NCBI GenBank assembly: GCA_025769875.1
Contig: JAGFNK010000064.1
Coordinates: forward strand, 1-64,000
From: Russula earlei
Lineage: Eukaryota; Basidiomycota; Agaricomycetes; Russulales; Russulaceae
DNA: 64,000 bases
Direction of reading: 5' to 3'
A program made the translations under genes and the position numbers. This document shows positions 1-10,939 of this stretch, one piece after another. Each line of letters opens with the position of its first letter. Positions within the stretch are counted from its first letter, which is position 1. The notes beneath the pieces were generated by a model. That model was not told the origin of the DNA. It worked only from the letters and a program-made list of their open reading frames with translations, and ran no database searches.

Positions 1-59
1 TACAATCGTACATGTAGTGGACAATCAGTTTATGGCTATCAAACCGGTCACTAATGATA

Positions 60-640
60 TTTAAACAGATGTTCAGAAGGGGCCCAACATTCCCTCTCAT
101 TCTACACCGCCAGACAAAGTACCCATCGACTACATGCACTCTTATGACTACATGCCACGTCTAGTTGAGGCAGATGGGCTCTGAAAGAAGCCAGCCAACG
201 ACTGGAAGAAAACAGAAACACCATAGACCTGGAGAACTATGTCATGGCACAGGGGCTGGTTGACAATGATGTCATTCTTTATGGATCGTTGGATCTCCGA
301 CTCTACGACCACCTCTCTCGAAGTACGAGAGATTATCGAGCTGGTCTGGAGGACAAGAACATGTTTGGCCGACACCAGCAGACACAGGCGTACCTCGACA
401 AAGCCCAAGAAACCCACCAAAAGGATTGAGGTTTGTTGCATGAGTTATCGATGATTGGGATACTGAGTTGATAATCTTGTTCGCCAGCAACTCATCTCGG
501 GTCTATATTCAAGTTAGTCTGCTTGTTCGGGCACTGTTCGGTTTCCATCCTTTCGGCTGTTGTGGCGTTATTGTATGTAAATCCTGAGTTCTTCCTTCGG
601 CCTACTTCTCGTCTGTTGGGTTAGGACGTTTATTAATAAA
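60..640 (+). pseudogene. Relic of an unidentified ORF, paralogous to 41,030-41,640
   Basis: The stretch aligns by eye over about 580 bp with 41,030-41,640, so it is a dispersed repeat with coding character. An ATG at 152 opens a frame (LVEAD) that stops after ten codons because one base is missing relative to the other copy. A second frame from 244 to 429 continues the protein with a charged, helix-like composition (HQQTQAYLDKAQETHQKD). I do not recognise the family. Both copies lie beside a kinase/DUF6532 pair, so the original gene may have travelled with that unit. It is disabled here. Confidence 0.5.
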
Positions 641-1478
641 ACCTGTTCATGCGATGTATTGTAAATACTGTATAGTTGAGCGTGGCATGAACCTACTAGT
701 ATCGTATCCCTGAGTCGTGATCTATCGAACTTGTTTATTTTGCCCGTCTTGCCTTTGAGCTGGCTCTGGCCTTGTTGAACAACTGAAAGCCGTGGTTGAC
801 AGTGCCATGGATCTAACGCGCGTTGCATCATCGACAGTTGAGATTCAATTCCCTCTCTAATCTCCTCCGTCTCCATCTCTTTCACTCTACCTAAATGGAA
901 ATGATGACGGAGTTAGTGCTGCGAGTGCGGTGCCAACCAACTGGTTCCTCAATTTCCAACTGAGTACTCTGCCAAGAAAAGTCGCTTGCTCGAGCGCCTC
1001 TTTGATTCCGGCTGTCCTCCGAGCAATACTTTCATACACTCACAACCTATAACCATCCCTCCCATCACGCCTACTATGTTGCTGTCCCGGCAATCACGGT
1101 CCTTCAGATTCTGTCTGACCTTGTTCATGGAACATTGTGGGACGTCCACACCGCACCAAAAGTAATCCTGCATTACCCAACCTTGAATGGCCTCGATTGA
1201 GCTCCATCTATGTCCACACGAGGGATCGCAGCTTTCTGCTCTCTTTTGTTCGATGAGCGAAAAGGAGACACAGAAAATCTGCACGGCAAACGAATTGCGT
1301 TCAACAGTTCCAGGTGGTAATCACATCGTACGTGGTCGAGGAAAGATATCGAGACCGGGATGATAATCAAAAGCCCCTACCGTCATTCTGGCATGTCTGC
1401 AGGTAGCCCGGTGGCGCGCACATGAGTCTGGGAGAAGGTTGTGTCTGTATTTGGTGACTATATCGTAAACCCGATGAG
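641..1478. other. Intergenic, no supported gene
   Basis: Only short overlapping open frames on both strands with no recognisable motif. Nothing I can support here. Confidence 0.4.
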
Positions 1479-2780
1479 TTAAGCGGCATCTGGTATGGAA
1501 CCTTTCTGCAGAACGATATACCGCGCCGTGCGAATCGCGTAAGGGATATACCGAAAGGTGGTGATTAGTCTGGAATCTTCTCTGGGCGCAATGAGGGAGC
1601 GTAACTTGAATCTGTTCAACGAGTCGCGAATGCACGAAAACATAGAAACAACATCCTCGATCATGGGACGCATTGCTGAGTCCTCGTCTGTCATTGAATC
1701 AACTAGCTCTACCATGAATTCGAACTCGTTGTACACCTGAAAGATCACATAAGCTACAGAATTGATTGACACCTAGCGGAATCACTGTACCCTTAGAAAG
1801 CGCTCACGTATGAGATTCCCAAGGTAATAGATATCCGTGTGAAAAAGATTGGAGAGATTCCCATGGTTATGTTCCGGCGCAGACTTATTTCCACCACGTA
1901 GGGGTTCATCCAATGCATCTCGGTAGTTGTATTGGCGGGACAAGCCAAGGTCGATCAGATAATAGCGTGTGGGTCGCTGCGTCCGCGTGTAGCTCTTGGC
2001 TCGATTGATTTGAATAGGGTGACACCCTTCTGGGTACATCCCAGACGGGTCAAGCATGATGTTATTGGCTGCACAGTCCCTGAGAGAATTCCTGATGAGG
2101 GTTCTCCAACAAGAACATACGAACGCACCGGTGCGCAATTTTTCGCTCGTGCATGAAGCGGAGACCCTGGGCGAAGGTTTCTTGGGTTCGCTCCAGCCTC
2201 CGATTAGGTCCATGTGCATGCAAGTCTCACATCACATCTCTGTGTGAAGAACGCAACAAACTCGCCAAATATTTGGAAATGAGGGTTATTGAATGGGCGC
2301 AGGAAGGGAATCACCATCAACTTGTGATCAACGGCGTTGGTTCACTCAAAATTATCTAGCAACGGCACACAACGATTTCGAGGCTCCTGTCTGAGCGCCG
2401 TGAACGAGAGCAGCTTGAAAATCTCCAGCTCCCTTCTAAAAACTTTCCTGAGCATGACTTGTCTCCCATCCCGCCAGCGCGTCACGTCGATTGCTATTGG
2501 GAACTGGGACCGTGTAAGCGCGGTGACTCGCGGCAAACAAACGCACTCACAAGGATTGGTTGACCATCCTCCGTTAATAAGGTTTTCCCCGACCTCTCCC
2601 AAGAGGGCTCTCAATCAGGGTGATACCTAGGACGAAGCGTGTATCCATGGCTCTCGAGGTCGTGGTAATGGTCCCGCCGCCACAATTCGCTGTCAAAGAG
2701 TGTGCCAATTTTTCTGATAGGTTGTCGTCCTTCGTGAAACCCAAGCGTTTTGATAACTGGCATTCGGCTTGAACGTTCAT
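1479..2780 (-). pseudogene. Kinase-like copy A, decayed
   Basis: The order of conserved blocks is that of the five other kinase copies: WRRDHYHDLESHGY and LRPRYHPD near 2,680, an ATP-lysine block (QVMLRKV) near 2,450, a P-F-L-R-P-F block near 2,310, HERKIAHR near 2,140, then the activation segment and a C-terminal helix block at 1,479-1,772. It is broken. The Trp codon after LRPRYHPD is TGA, a second stop follows CVPLLDNFE near 2,355, and the DFG motif reads DLG (YYLIDLGLSR). The 5' part also needs a frame change. The expected head-to-head DUF6532 partner is copy a at 9,767, now separated by the copia insertion. Calling it a pseudogene is safe; whether a truncated product is made cannot be told. 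Confidence 0.8.
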
Positions 2781-3202
2781 GCAAAATGGACGGTGGGAGT
2801 TATGTGGTAGAATGGCCGCACGCGAACCACGAGGAAAACGTCCGTTGAGGGGAAATGGGAAAGCCCGTGTGTGGCAGGAGGCTATTTAGGAGACGGGTGT
2901 GACAAGAAATTTTTCAAGGAGCGGGATTCTGTTCACGGGAAGTGAAGAGGGTGCCAATAAACAGGTGGAGGCAGCACGTCAAGGAAGACGGAGCGTGAGA
3001 GAGAATGTGGTGGGTGGGTGATTGGATTACGGCAGCACCTTGTCGGATTGGAGTCCATTTAAAGTTGCGACGCTACGGCCCTTTGCTCAATTGTTGTGTT
3101 GCGTCTTCCTCATTATGTGGCGTGTAAGGACTTGTGTTGAAGTGGAAAAGGTAGATAATATTCGTTATTGCGCCTTGTCTGAGTCTGACTCGGGCTCCCA
3201 TT
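2781..3202. other. Intergenic remnant left of the copia insertion
   Basis: With 9,243-9,766 this is the original spacer, about 0.95 kb, between kinase A and DUF6532 copy a. No gene seen. Confidence 0.4.
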
Positions 3203-3332
3203 TATTGGCAGATAGGTAGTGGTAGTGGTTAAGTTGTTATTGTACCGTACGAGTAGGGCCTTAACCCTATATACATACATTTGGAATGTGTATCTATCTA
3301 TGGTTATGACGTTGAACTACTGAACTCTAATA
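3203..3332 (-). repeat. copia 3' LTR
   Basis: 130 bp, the same as 9,108-9,237. On the element strand it begins TATTAGAG and ends GCCAATA instead of the usual TG...CA. Confidence 0.9.
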
Positions 3333-3447
3333 TTCCCCCTCAACGCCAACACCCTTTCGGCGCCGCCTCAATGGTCAACGCTGTGGAGTCCGAAGTAGAA
3401 GGCGTAGTCTGGTAAAGTCAGGACGAGTGAGAGGTTTGGTAAAGATA

Positions 3448-5546
3448 TCAGGCAATGTTGTCTTTTGTGTGTACTCTTGTAATCGACACCTCATTCGCAA
3501 GGACTTGTTCCCTAACGTAGTGGTACTTGATCCGGATGTGTTTTAAGTGTGAGTGCCAGACTTGGTCTTCGGCAAGCTTTGACGCTGCATCGTTGTCGCA
3601 GAATATCGCTGTTGGATTAGGTTGCGTGAATTGGGTTTGAGAGAGAAGTTGTCGTAGGAAAATGGCCTCGTGAGTCGCGCCATGTAGTGCGATGTATTCC
3701 GCGTAACATGAACTGTCAGCAACAGTTCGTTGCTTGCGAGATGACCATGATATAACACCGGATCCCAGTGTGAAGCAGTAACCGGCAGTGGACCGACTGG
3801 TGTCAATGCAGTTCGCAAAGTCCGAGTCCGAGTGCCCGAGAAGGGTAATGGGATGCGTCCCGCCTAGTCTGAGTGATAATGAACGTGACCCTTTGAGGTA
3901 GCGGAGAACGCGTATGGCTGCAGACCAATGATCTTGGTTGTAGCAATCCATGAATGATGCTAGTTTCCCGACGGCGAAGGCGATGTCAGGGCGAGTGGCG
4001 TTAGCGAGGTAGATGAGGTTGCCAATGAGAGCAGGATATGGGGTGGTGTTTCGCCATGCTAGCACATCCGGCGTGGCAGGAATAGTTTTGTCATCACGCC
4101 GGAGTTGTAGGCCGGGTGTCATGGGGAGATCTACCGGATGGGCATCGGATTGTCCGAACTGTTGCACGACGCTGATCGATGAAGGACGATTGGCAAAGTG
4201 AAATCATCTTGCCAACGCGGTCACGGACCACGGATATGCCGAGGGCATATTTGATCGGGCCCAGGTCCGAAATTTCCCAACGTGATCGCAGCAGCTGACT
4301 TGAACGAGTCATTCTCAGCCTCGGAGGAGGCAATGGAGACGATGTCGTCAACGTGGACAAGGAAGAGGATTGTACCCTGTTTGGGTGGTTCGAGAGTAGA
4401 CGCACCACTCACATGGGAGTCGTCTGAAACCCCAATCCTCAGCAGCTTTGTTGAACGTCTGGTTCCAAATTCTGCTGGCCTGCTTCATGCCATATATGCT
4501 TTTCATCAGCTTCATTACCCATCCTTCTTTTCCGGGTGCCTCGAAGCCGGCGGGCTGCTCCATGAACATTGTTTCGTCTGGGGGCAAAACACCGTGTAGG
4601 AAAGCAGTTTTGATGTCAAACTGTTGGATGTCCCAATCGAGTGAGGCAGCGAGATGGAGGAGGACGCGGAAGGATTCGGGACGTGCGGTGGGGGCGGTGG
4701 TTTTGGTGTAGTCGAGGCCGTATTGTTGTGCGTAGCCTTTGGCTACGTAACGGACCTTGTATCGTGTAATATTGCCGAGGTTGTCCCGCTTCCGCTTGCA
4801 AACTGAGTTTACCGCGCAATGGCCGTTGCCGTGTCGGCACGGCAGAGCGAGGAACGAGGACAAATACCTGGAGGTCTTCCAAGCTTTTGAGCTCGTCGCG
4901 CGCGCCAGCAATCCAATATTCGCGTTCAGGCGACGAGAGGGCGGTTTCCCAGGAAGGTTCGTCGTCTTCCGAAGCGTCGATTGAACCAGTGTGAATGGAT
5001 GTGAGAGCTTGGGCAAGGGAGGGGAAGGAATCATCTAACGAGATGGGAAGGAGAGTATGTGTAGCATGAAGTGGAAAATATTCAGAGAGAAAGTTACAAA
5101 GTAAGGTATCAGGACGTCGAAAAAAGGAGGGGAGAGTGTTGAAAAGTAGGTGTTGTATCAATGGTATCGTGGAAAGGCGGGGAAGTTGTATCAAGATGTA
5201 ACGGTAAGGTGGAACAGGTCATGGTGGTCTCGGGAGGGCGAGGGCGGGACACGCGTTGGAGGCCGTCGTCGGTAAGGAATCGTGAGGTCGGGATCGGGAT
5301 ACGAGTTGACCGGCGTAAGGGGACAGAGGGGTTATTGATGGCAGACGAGGAGTTATTAGGGGAACGAATGGTATCGGTGGTAATGGGAACAGTAGTGATG
5401 TTATCGGGGCAGGAGGAGGGTTGCAGTTGGGTAGGTACGGGTTGCATAATGTGACGTAAGGTAGTGGACATTGAAGGTGTATCAGGAGCGGGGGGTTCCA
5501 AACTATTAGGTAAAGTTGGCCCGTTGAGGCGGGGTAGGGCGTACAT
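3448..5546 (-). pseudogene. copia pol 3' half: reverse transcriptase and RNase H, frameshifted
   Basis: Read right to left on the minus strand. A proline/serine-rich linker lies at 5,109-5,546. Reverse transcriptase blocks follow (GYAQQYGLDY, FDIKTAFLHG, MKSIYGMKQASRIWNQ) in 4,400-4,800, then the catalytic block LVHVDD near 4,350, the LGPIKYALGI block near 4,260, and RNase H from 4,167 to 3,448 (NLIYLANATRPDIAFAVGKL, DSDFANC, CDNDAASKLA). The protein jumps frame at least four times, near 4,805, 4,375, 4,300 and 4,175. Each jump I inspected is explained by one surplus base. Either the copy is dead or the assembly carries single-base insertions here. Confidence 0.85.
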
Positions 5547-5596
5547 CGTCAGGGGTGGGGAGGGCTAATCTATTAGGTGAGGAGGAATCTAATCTA

Positions 5597-8470
5597 TTAG
5601 GTAAGGAAGGAATTTATGGTGGTAGGATGCGCGTCGGGCATGGGGGTATGTAATCTAGTAGAGATGGGGGGCAGGGGAATGCTAGTATGGAGAGGTAGTG
5701 TGGCATGGACACCGGTGAGAATAGGGGAGGAGATTCGATGGGTGTCGGCCATCGGAGGGCTGGACGCGTGCGGGATCGTTATGGAGTCCCAGGTGGGTTC
5801 TTTGTCATTAAGTACTATGTTGTTAGGGTAAAGGGGGGTGGCCGACGCGTCGAGGTGTTCAACAAATGAGACATGGAAGCAAGTGAAGATACGTCCATTC
5901 GTTTTGTCCCACAGACGATAAGCCTTAGCGTTTGGGGCATATCCAATGAGGACACATGCAGTGGAGCGTGGGAGAATCTTCGGTTGCTTTCCTGGGATTA
6001 ATGCAAAACACAGAGAGCCGATCTCACGGAGATGAGACAAAGACGGCTTACGACCGAACCAAGCTTCAAAAGGGGTCTTTCCCCCCAGAGTTTTGGATGC
6101 GGTCAGAGTGGTCAGGTACGTAGCTGTGGCATTGAATTCATCCCAGAAGGAGGGGGGCGCATTGCAAGCCAGGCGCATACTGCGCGCTTTGTTCATGATT
6201 GTTCGATGCAGGCGCTCCGCTCGTCCATTTTGGAGCGAGGTGTAAGGCGCCGTTCTCAGGTGCTGTATTCCGTGACGGGCGCACCAATCGGCGAATTGAT
6301 TGGAGACGAGTTCTCCATTGTCGGAGACAATATATGTCACGCGGTAGTCCAATTGGTTTTCAACAGCCCGTTTCCAGTCGTCAAGTTTCAGTGCGGCCGC
6401 ATCTTTTGATACTAACGGGATTGTCCAAACGTAACTCGAGAAGTCATCGATGATATTCATTGAGTAACGACAACCCGAGCGAGATATTACGGACATGGGT
6501 CCCGTCAGGTCAACATGTATTTTCTCCAGGCATCGAGACGCTTTGGGGCCTTCACGTGTTTTAGGAAGTGGGGATTGGGTCTGCTTTCCAAGGATACAGT
6601 ATTGGCATTTTGGCGGAAGCTGAGACAAGTTAATTGTCATACCGTCGACGCAGTGTGATTTTGCCATGTCCAGGACTGTTTGGAAATTGCAGTGACCAAG
6701 TCGTCGATGCCACGTCTCAACATCTGGGACGCGGGATGACAGCAACGCGCGTTGAGGTTGAAGGGCATCGAGTTCGTAAAGGTTTCGTGTGGGTGAAAGA
6801 TGACCTGTGAATAGGGTGTTTCCCGTGTGGTCAGTCACCCAGCAACGAACGCGATCGAAGTGAGCAGTGTAGTTTCCCGCACGGCTAAGACAAATAATGG
6901 AGATCAGACGGACGGTGGCAGATGGGATATAGAGTGTGTTGTGTAAATGGATTACAGAACCGTCCTTAGTCATGAATTGTACGGTGCCGACACCGATGGC
7001 TTGGACCTGGGACCCACCGAGTCCCGTTACAGGATGAGGAGCCGTCGGATGAATGGAAACAAAGTCAGAGCGGGAGGGGGAAATGTGGCACGTGGCGCCT
7101 GTGTCGAGGATAAAAGGTGCATTTTGGACCGGGGAGTCCTCTAGTGCCCAGGACGAGTGAGGTCCGGCGCGGGTGGTTTCGTCTGAGGTGTGGAGGGACC
7201 AGTCGAGTGAAGTAGATTGCGGTACAGGTGAGGTGGTTGGGTCACTCAATGCAACGAATGTGTGATATTCAAAGTCATCACCAGCGGACAGTAAAAGCGG
7301 ATCAGCGGGTGTTGAGGGGGCGTAAGACATGATGTCACTTGTCATGGGGTTTGGCAGCGTAGGCGAAGACATGGAAGGGTTATCAGTGGGCGGCGGCGAG
7401 GCGTAGTAAGTGACGCCATTGATGGTTAAATTGGGCAAAGGGGGTGGGGCGTCCATGACAGAGGATGTTGTGTCAGATGACATGTGGGCTGCATGCTGTC
7501 GAGCGGAAGTTCCCTGGTTTTGCAAGCGCGCGAATGCGAGCCGCTGGGCATTTCGTGCCTCATCGATGGAACGACCAGCCATTTTGCCGCCAGGTTTAAT
7601 GCAGAAGTCAGAAAGGTGACCCAACTGTTTGCAATGAGAGCATAACGGTCTCGGTCGCGTGGAGGTGGGGCGCGTGGCTGACGTCGGGAAAGCTGTGGGC
7701 TGTATAGCACCCTGTGAAGTTCGTTTTCTGATAAGGGACTCTTCACTTTGAAGACGTTGAATAAGCATGGCCGATGAGAAGCTGGGTTCGTTGGCAAGGG
7801 ACTGGATTGCGGATTGGAGGTGGTGGAAGTCGTCGCTGAGGGAATTGATGATGAGCACCGATAATAGCTTGTCGGTATCGATAGGTCCCATGTTGATGAT
7901 TTGTCTGTGAAGTTGGCAAATTTCAAACAGGGTGGTGCTGATGGGAGTGTTTAAGACGAAGCGAATGTCGAGTGCCTTTTTCAAGGTGAGGACCTGCGTG
8001 TACAGTCCTAGCTTTTCATGCCTTTGTCTCAGCGTTTCGTAGACTTCGTGAGAAGATGCAGTGCGGACTTTATCGCCGAGGAATTCATACTCGATGGGGC
8101 TGATGTGGCGGAGGATGAATGTCTGCAAGGAGACGTCGTTGCTCGACCAGATCCAGTGAGCTTTGGCATGAGTTGCAATGTCAGGGCGAGGAAGGGTGCC
8201 TTCCAGCCAGTGTTTGAATCCCTGACCATACGTGACGAGGCAGAGATGCTTGTCCCATTCAGACCAGTTGGCTTTGTCAAGATCGAGAACGAGATGCGCA
8301 GGCCAGTTGTTGTCCGAGAGGAAACGTTCAGTGAGCGTGACCTCGTTGTGGGAGGGATCAAGGATAACAGGTGGGGTATTGGCCACAGTGGGCAGTGATG
8401 TAGTATGTATGGGAGTGGAGATAGGTACGGGGGTATTACTCATAACGGTAGGTACCGGGTTATTATCCAT
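5597..8470 (-). CDS. copia Gag-protease-integrase polyprotein, 957 aa
   Basis: Long open frame of the copia element. Residues about 30-260 are a UBN2-type Gag region. A CCHC-like zinc knuckle, CSHCKQLGHLSDFC, lies near residue 275. The aspartic protease motif LDTGATCHIS is near 455. The integrase zinc-binding region WHRRLGHCNFQ with a following CQYC is near 590-625, and the integrase core with HVDLTGPM and a later DNG is near 655-720. Order Gag, protease, integrase before reverse transcriptase is what defines copia. A stop at 5,597 separates it from the downstream reverse transcriptase. It could still make particles and integrase, but not a complete Pol as the sequence stands. Confidence 0.9.
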   Translation of the reverse strand: MDNNPVPTVMSNTPVPISTPIHTTSLPTVANTPPVILDPSHNEVTLTERFLSDNNWPAHLVLDLDKANWSEWDKHLCLVTYGQGFKHWLEGTLPRPDIATHAKAHWIWSSNDVSLQTFILRHISPIEYEFLGDKVRTASSHEVYETLRQRHEKLGLYTQVLTLKKALDIRFVLNTPISTTLFEICQLHRQIINMGPIDTDKLLSVLIINSLSDDFHHLQSAIQSLANEPSFSSAMLIQRLQSEESLIRKRTSQGAIQPTAFPTSATRPTSTRPRPLCSHCKQLGHLSDFCIKPGGKMAGRSIDEARNAQRLAFARLQNQGTSARQHAAHMSSDTTSSVMDAPPPLPNLTINGVTYYASPPPTDNPSMSSPTLPNPMTSDIMSYAPSTPADPLLLSAGDDFEYHTFVALSDPTTSPVPQSTSLDWSLHTSDETTRAGPHSSWALEDSPVQNAPFILDTGATCHISPSRSDFVSIHPTAPHPVTGLGGSQVQAIGVGTVQFMTKDGSVIHLHNTLYIPSATVRLISIICLSRAGNYTAHFDRVRCWVTDHTGNTLFTGHLSPTRNLYELDALQPQRALLSSRVPDVETWHRRLGHCNFQTVLDMAKSHCVDGMTINLSQLPPKCQYCILGKQTQSPLPKTREGPKASRCLEKIHVDLTGPMSVISRSGCRYSMNIIDDFSSYVWTIPLVSKDAAALKLDDWKRAVENQLDYRVTYIVSDNGELVSNQFADWCARHGIQHLRTAPYTSLQNGRAERLHRTIMNKARSMRLACNAPPSFWDEFNATATYLTTLTASKTLGGKTPFEAWFGRKPSLSHLREIGSLCFALIPGKQPKILPRSTACVLIGYAPNAKAYRLWDKTNGRIFTCFHVSFVEHLDASATPLYPNNIVLNDKEPTWDSITIPHASSPPMADTHRISSPILTGVHATLPLHTSIPLPPISTRLHTPMPDAHPTTINSFLT

Positions 8471-8550
8471 AGCGAGACCGACGTGGAAATATGGGAGGAA
8501 AGGGACGTGTAAATATGGTATACGAAAGGAGGACGGTGTCTGAAGCTGAA

Positions 8551-8800
8551 GGAGACTAAGACGATGAAAGGATTACCGAAGGGGATATGCACAGTCTAAT
8601 GGAGTGAGAACAGGAGAAAAGACGGAACGTGATGATGATAACAACAGGATGGACGAGAGTGGCGAATGGGGAGAAGGAGACTAAGACGATGAAAGGATTA
8701 CCGAAGGGGATATGCACAGTCTAATGTAGTGAGAACAGGAGAAAAGACGGAACGTGATGATGATAACAACAGGATGGACGAGAGTGGCGAACTGGGAGAT
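8551..8800. repeat. Tandem duplication, 2 x 125 bp, in the copia leader
   Basis: Units 8,551-8,675 and 8,676-8,800 begin GGAGACTAAGACGATG and differ at only a few positions. They lie between the upstream LTR and the Gag start, so the untranslated leader of this copy is lengthened. Confidence 0.85.
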
Positions 8801-9107
8801 GATGATAATGGGAGGCTGTATGAGAGTGATCGGGATCAATGTCTAGACAATGAAAGAATCGAAGTTGATATGACGCGGGAAGTGAGGCGTCGGTATGAAT
8901 GAATTGGACGCGGAATACAGGCGTCGTGAAGTTGATATGTTGATGATACGACGCGGGAGGTGAGGCGTCCTAAGTGTCACAATAAAGTGTTGAGGGGTAG
9001 ACCGCCAGATGAAGTGAGAAGAGTAGGAGTGATTGGGAGTCGATCGGAGACGACGATGATGGGGAATGTAGTCGGCGGTTTCGAATCACAGCTCAGGGCC
9101 CATAACC

Positions 9108-9237
9108 TATTGGCAGATAGGTAGTGGTAGTGGTTAAGTTGTTATTGTACCGTACGAGTAGGGCCTTAACCCTATATACATACATTTGGAATGTGTATCT
9201 ATCTATGGTTATGACGTTGAACTACTGAACTCTAATA
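9108..9237 (-). repeat. copia 5' LTR
   Basis: 130 bp, matching 3,203-3,332 along its whole length. It is upstream for the minus-strand element. The short size is usual for fungal copia elements. Confidence 0.9.
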
Positions 9238-9766
9238 CCATTTTCAGCGGCCACTACGCTTTCATTTGACGAACATACTCAGCTTGCTCGGGATCTCGTC
9301 ATTGTCTCTATTGATTCGGTGGCTAGACTGTTCTACTATTATACTGTTACTATGGCGCTGGAGGAACGGCAGTGCGCCGGCAGTGCCGCATTCGTGGCAG
9401 CCTGGTAGGATCATTCTTCTCAACGTGCCGTTGCAACGTGACTCCGGGGTCCGTATGACTGTCGTGCAGCAGAGCTTCATGCTTGGCTGTCACCACGTGG
9501 TGGAAGTAAAGAGCACAGTCGGAGACACGTTGTCGAATTTGCCTAGAGCATTGCAGTTCTCGAATTGGTTCTTGCGACATGCCCGTTAGCACGTGGAATG
9601 AGGGGGTCTTTGGTCTCTTCTATAACTTACACTTCCAAGATTACTCGCCCCGCCCTACCGCCCCCTGCACTTTCTCATCCCGCCCTCATCCCGGTTCTCT
9701 GTCCTCAAGTCTGTCAAAGCACTGCCGATACTTATTCCGTTACGCCACAATAGAACGTCTACAACG

Positions 9767-10939
9767 ATGACATTGTATCTTCCATCTACACTGGCAAAGA
9801 AGGGCGACGAGTGTCTCGACAATGCTCGAACCCTTCGTGATCAATGGAGAGACCTCATCCCTCGCGATGATCTCACTGGTCTTCAGGACCGACTCGCAAC
9901 GTTCGCTTGTTGTATTCCCATGACATTTGTTTGGGGCTCATGTTTGCATAACCAGGGCAACGCAGATGAGAGCTCTATTAGACTTGAAACGGGGGCTTTC
10001 GAGAGTGACTCAGGCGCGAACGTACCGCAAATTTGCTCAGGAAACACTTCATATCGCTAAGGTCCTAATTATCATTACGAAGGAAGACGGGACTAATCGA
10101 AGCTCATAGACGACCTCTGACAGAGCCAGGGACGTCGCGTCCGCGTACGAGACATACGACGAGCAACAAGGGCGTGTCGTCGGCATTGCGAAGGCTACCT
10201 ATCGGTCGTTTTTTGGCTACAAGGATGCATTTCCAACTCCTGATCAGGAGGCCAGTTGGGCACTATCCGTGTGGACAATGGCATGCACCAAAACTGCAAA
10301 CAGTGTTCCTCCGCCTGTTGATCTCGCGGAGAGGGTGAGTTCTGATCGAGCCTGTGTATTCGGCTCGATCTCAGTAAGTGCGCGCAGCTTGCAAGTATTG
10401 GACCTCGCTTCCACGCAACCGTGAAGGAGAAAATGACGCCGCTCGTGGAGAGATATTACGGGTTTGAGACGAGCAAGGCTGCAGGGAGTCTCAGTCACAA
10501 CATCGAGTTGGCACGAATGTTAAAGACAGATGCAGCGTTCAGTTATGGCGATGGAGAACATACTTTGCCGTATCGCCACCGCATTATCCAACAAGCCATC
10601 AATGTCATATGGTTCAATGACCGTTCTAGCGATGGCGTCATATTTTCCAATGTCTTCAATCCCATGCCATACGAGGCCATTGCGCTGGTGCTTGTGGTGG
10701 TAAGACATTCTGCCAAGCGACACGGGTTGTCCCTTTTTAAACGCTAACAGATAGAATGCTGTATTGATGAGTGGAGTAATGGTTCTTGGACCAAGATTCC
10801 TTTCACCTATGAGAGCTACCAGGAAATTTACTGCCATCATCTGAACGCACTGAAGGGTCTCAGTGATCAAGGTCTCGAATTGCGAAGCTGCGACCCTCTG
10901 CGACAGCTCCGATCAGAGATGTTTAACAGGGGACGGTGA
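9767..10939 (+). CDS. DUF6532-like protein, copy a
   Basis: Multi-exon gene homologous to the copies at 19-43 kb. Exon 1 starts at ATG 9,767 and ends near 9,900. Exon 2 (TQARTYRKFAQETLHIAK) is about 9,960-10,060. A middle exon carries the SFFGYKDAFP and ASWALSVW blocks, and a further exon holds VERYYGFETSKAAGSLSHNI followed by YRHRIIQQAINVIWFND and NPMPYEAIALVLVV. The last exon, from about 10,753, begins IECCIDEW and ends at TGA 10,937-10,939. The HAG-PP-EP tail exon of the other copies is missing. The reading phase between exons 2 and 3 does not join cleanly, so it may be slightly broken. DUF6532 is an Agaricomycete domain of unknown function. The kinase partner would be pseudogene A, across the copia element. 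Confidence 0.65.

Larger units (their letters stand above)
3203..9237 (-). mobile_element. Ty1/copia LTR retrotransposon, 6,035 bp
   Basis: Two 130-bp direct repeats (3,203-3,332 and 9,108-9,237) appear identical base for base and flank a copia-order coding region on the minus strand. A 5-bp target duplication CCATT lies at 3,198-3,202 and 9,238-9,242. A polypurine tract (minus strand GAGGGGGAA) abuts the downstream LTR at 3,333-3,341, and the primer-binding position is next to the upstream LTR near 9,085-9,107. Identical LTRs point to a recent insertion, although the coding region carries several frameshifts. The element landed between kinase A and DUF6532 copy a. Confidence 0.93.

Noticed and set aside
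148..490. Minus-strand frames of 97 and 72 codons
   Set aside because: They lie antisense to the repeated relic ORF at 60-640 and have no motif; treated as shadows.
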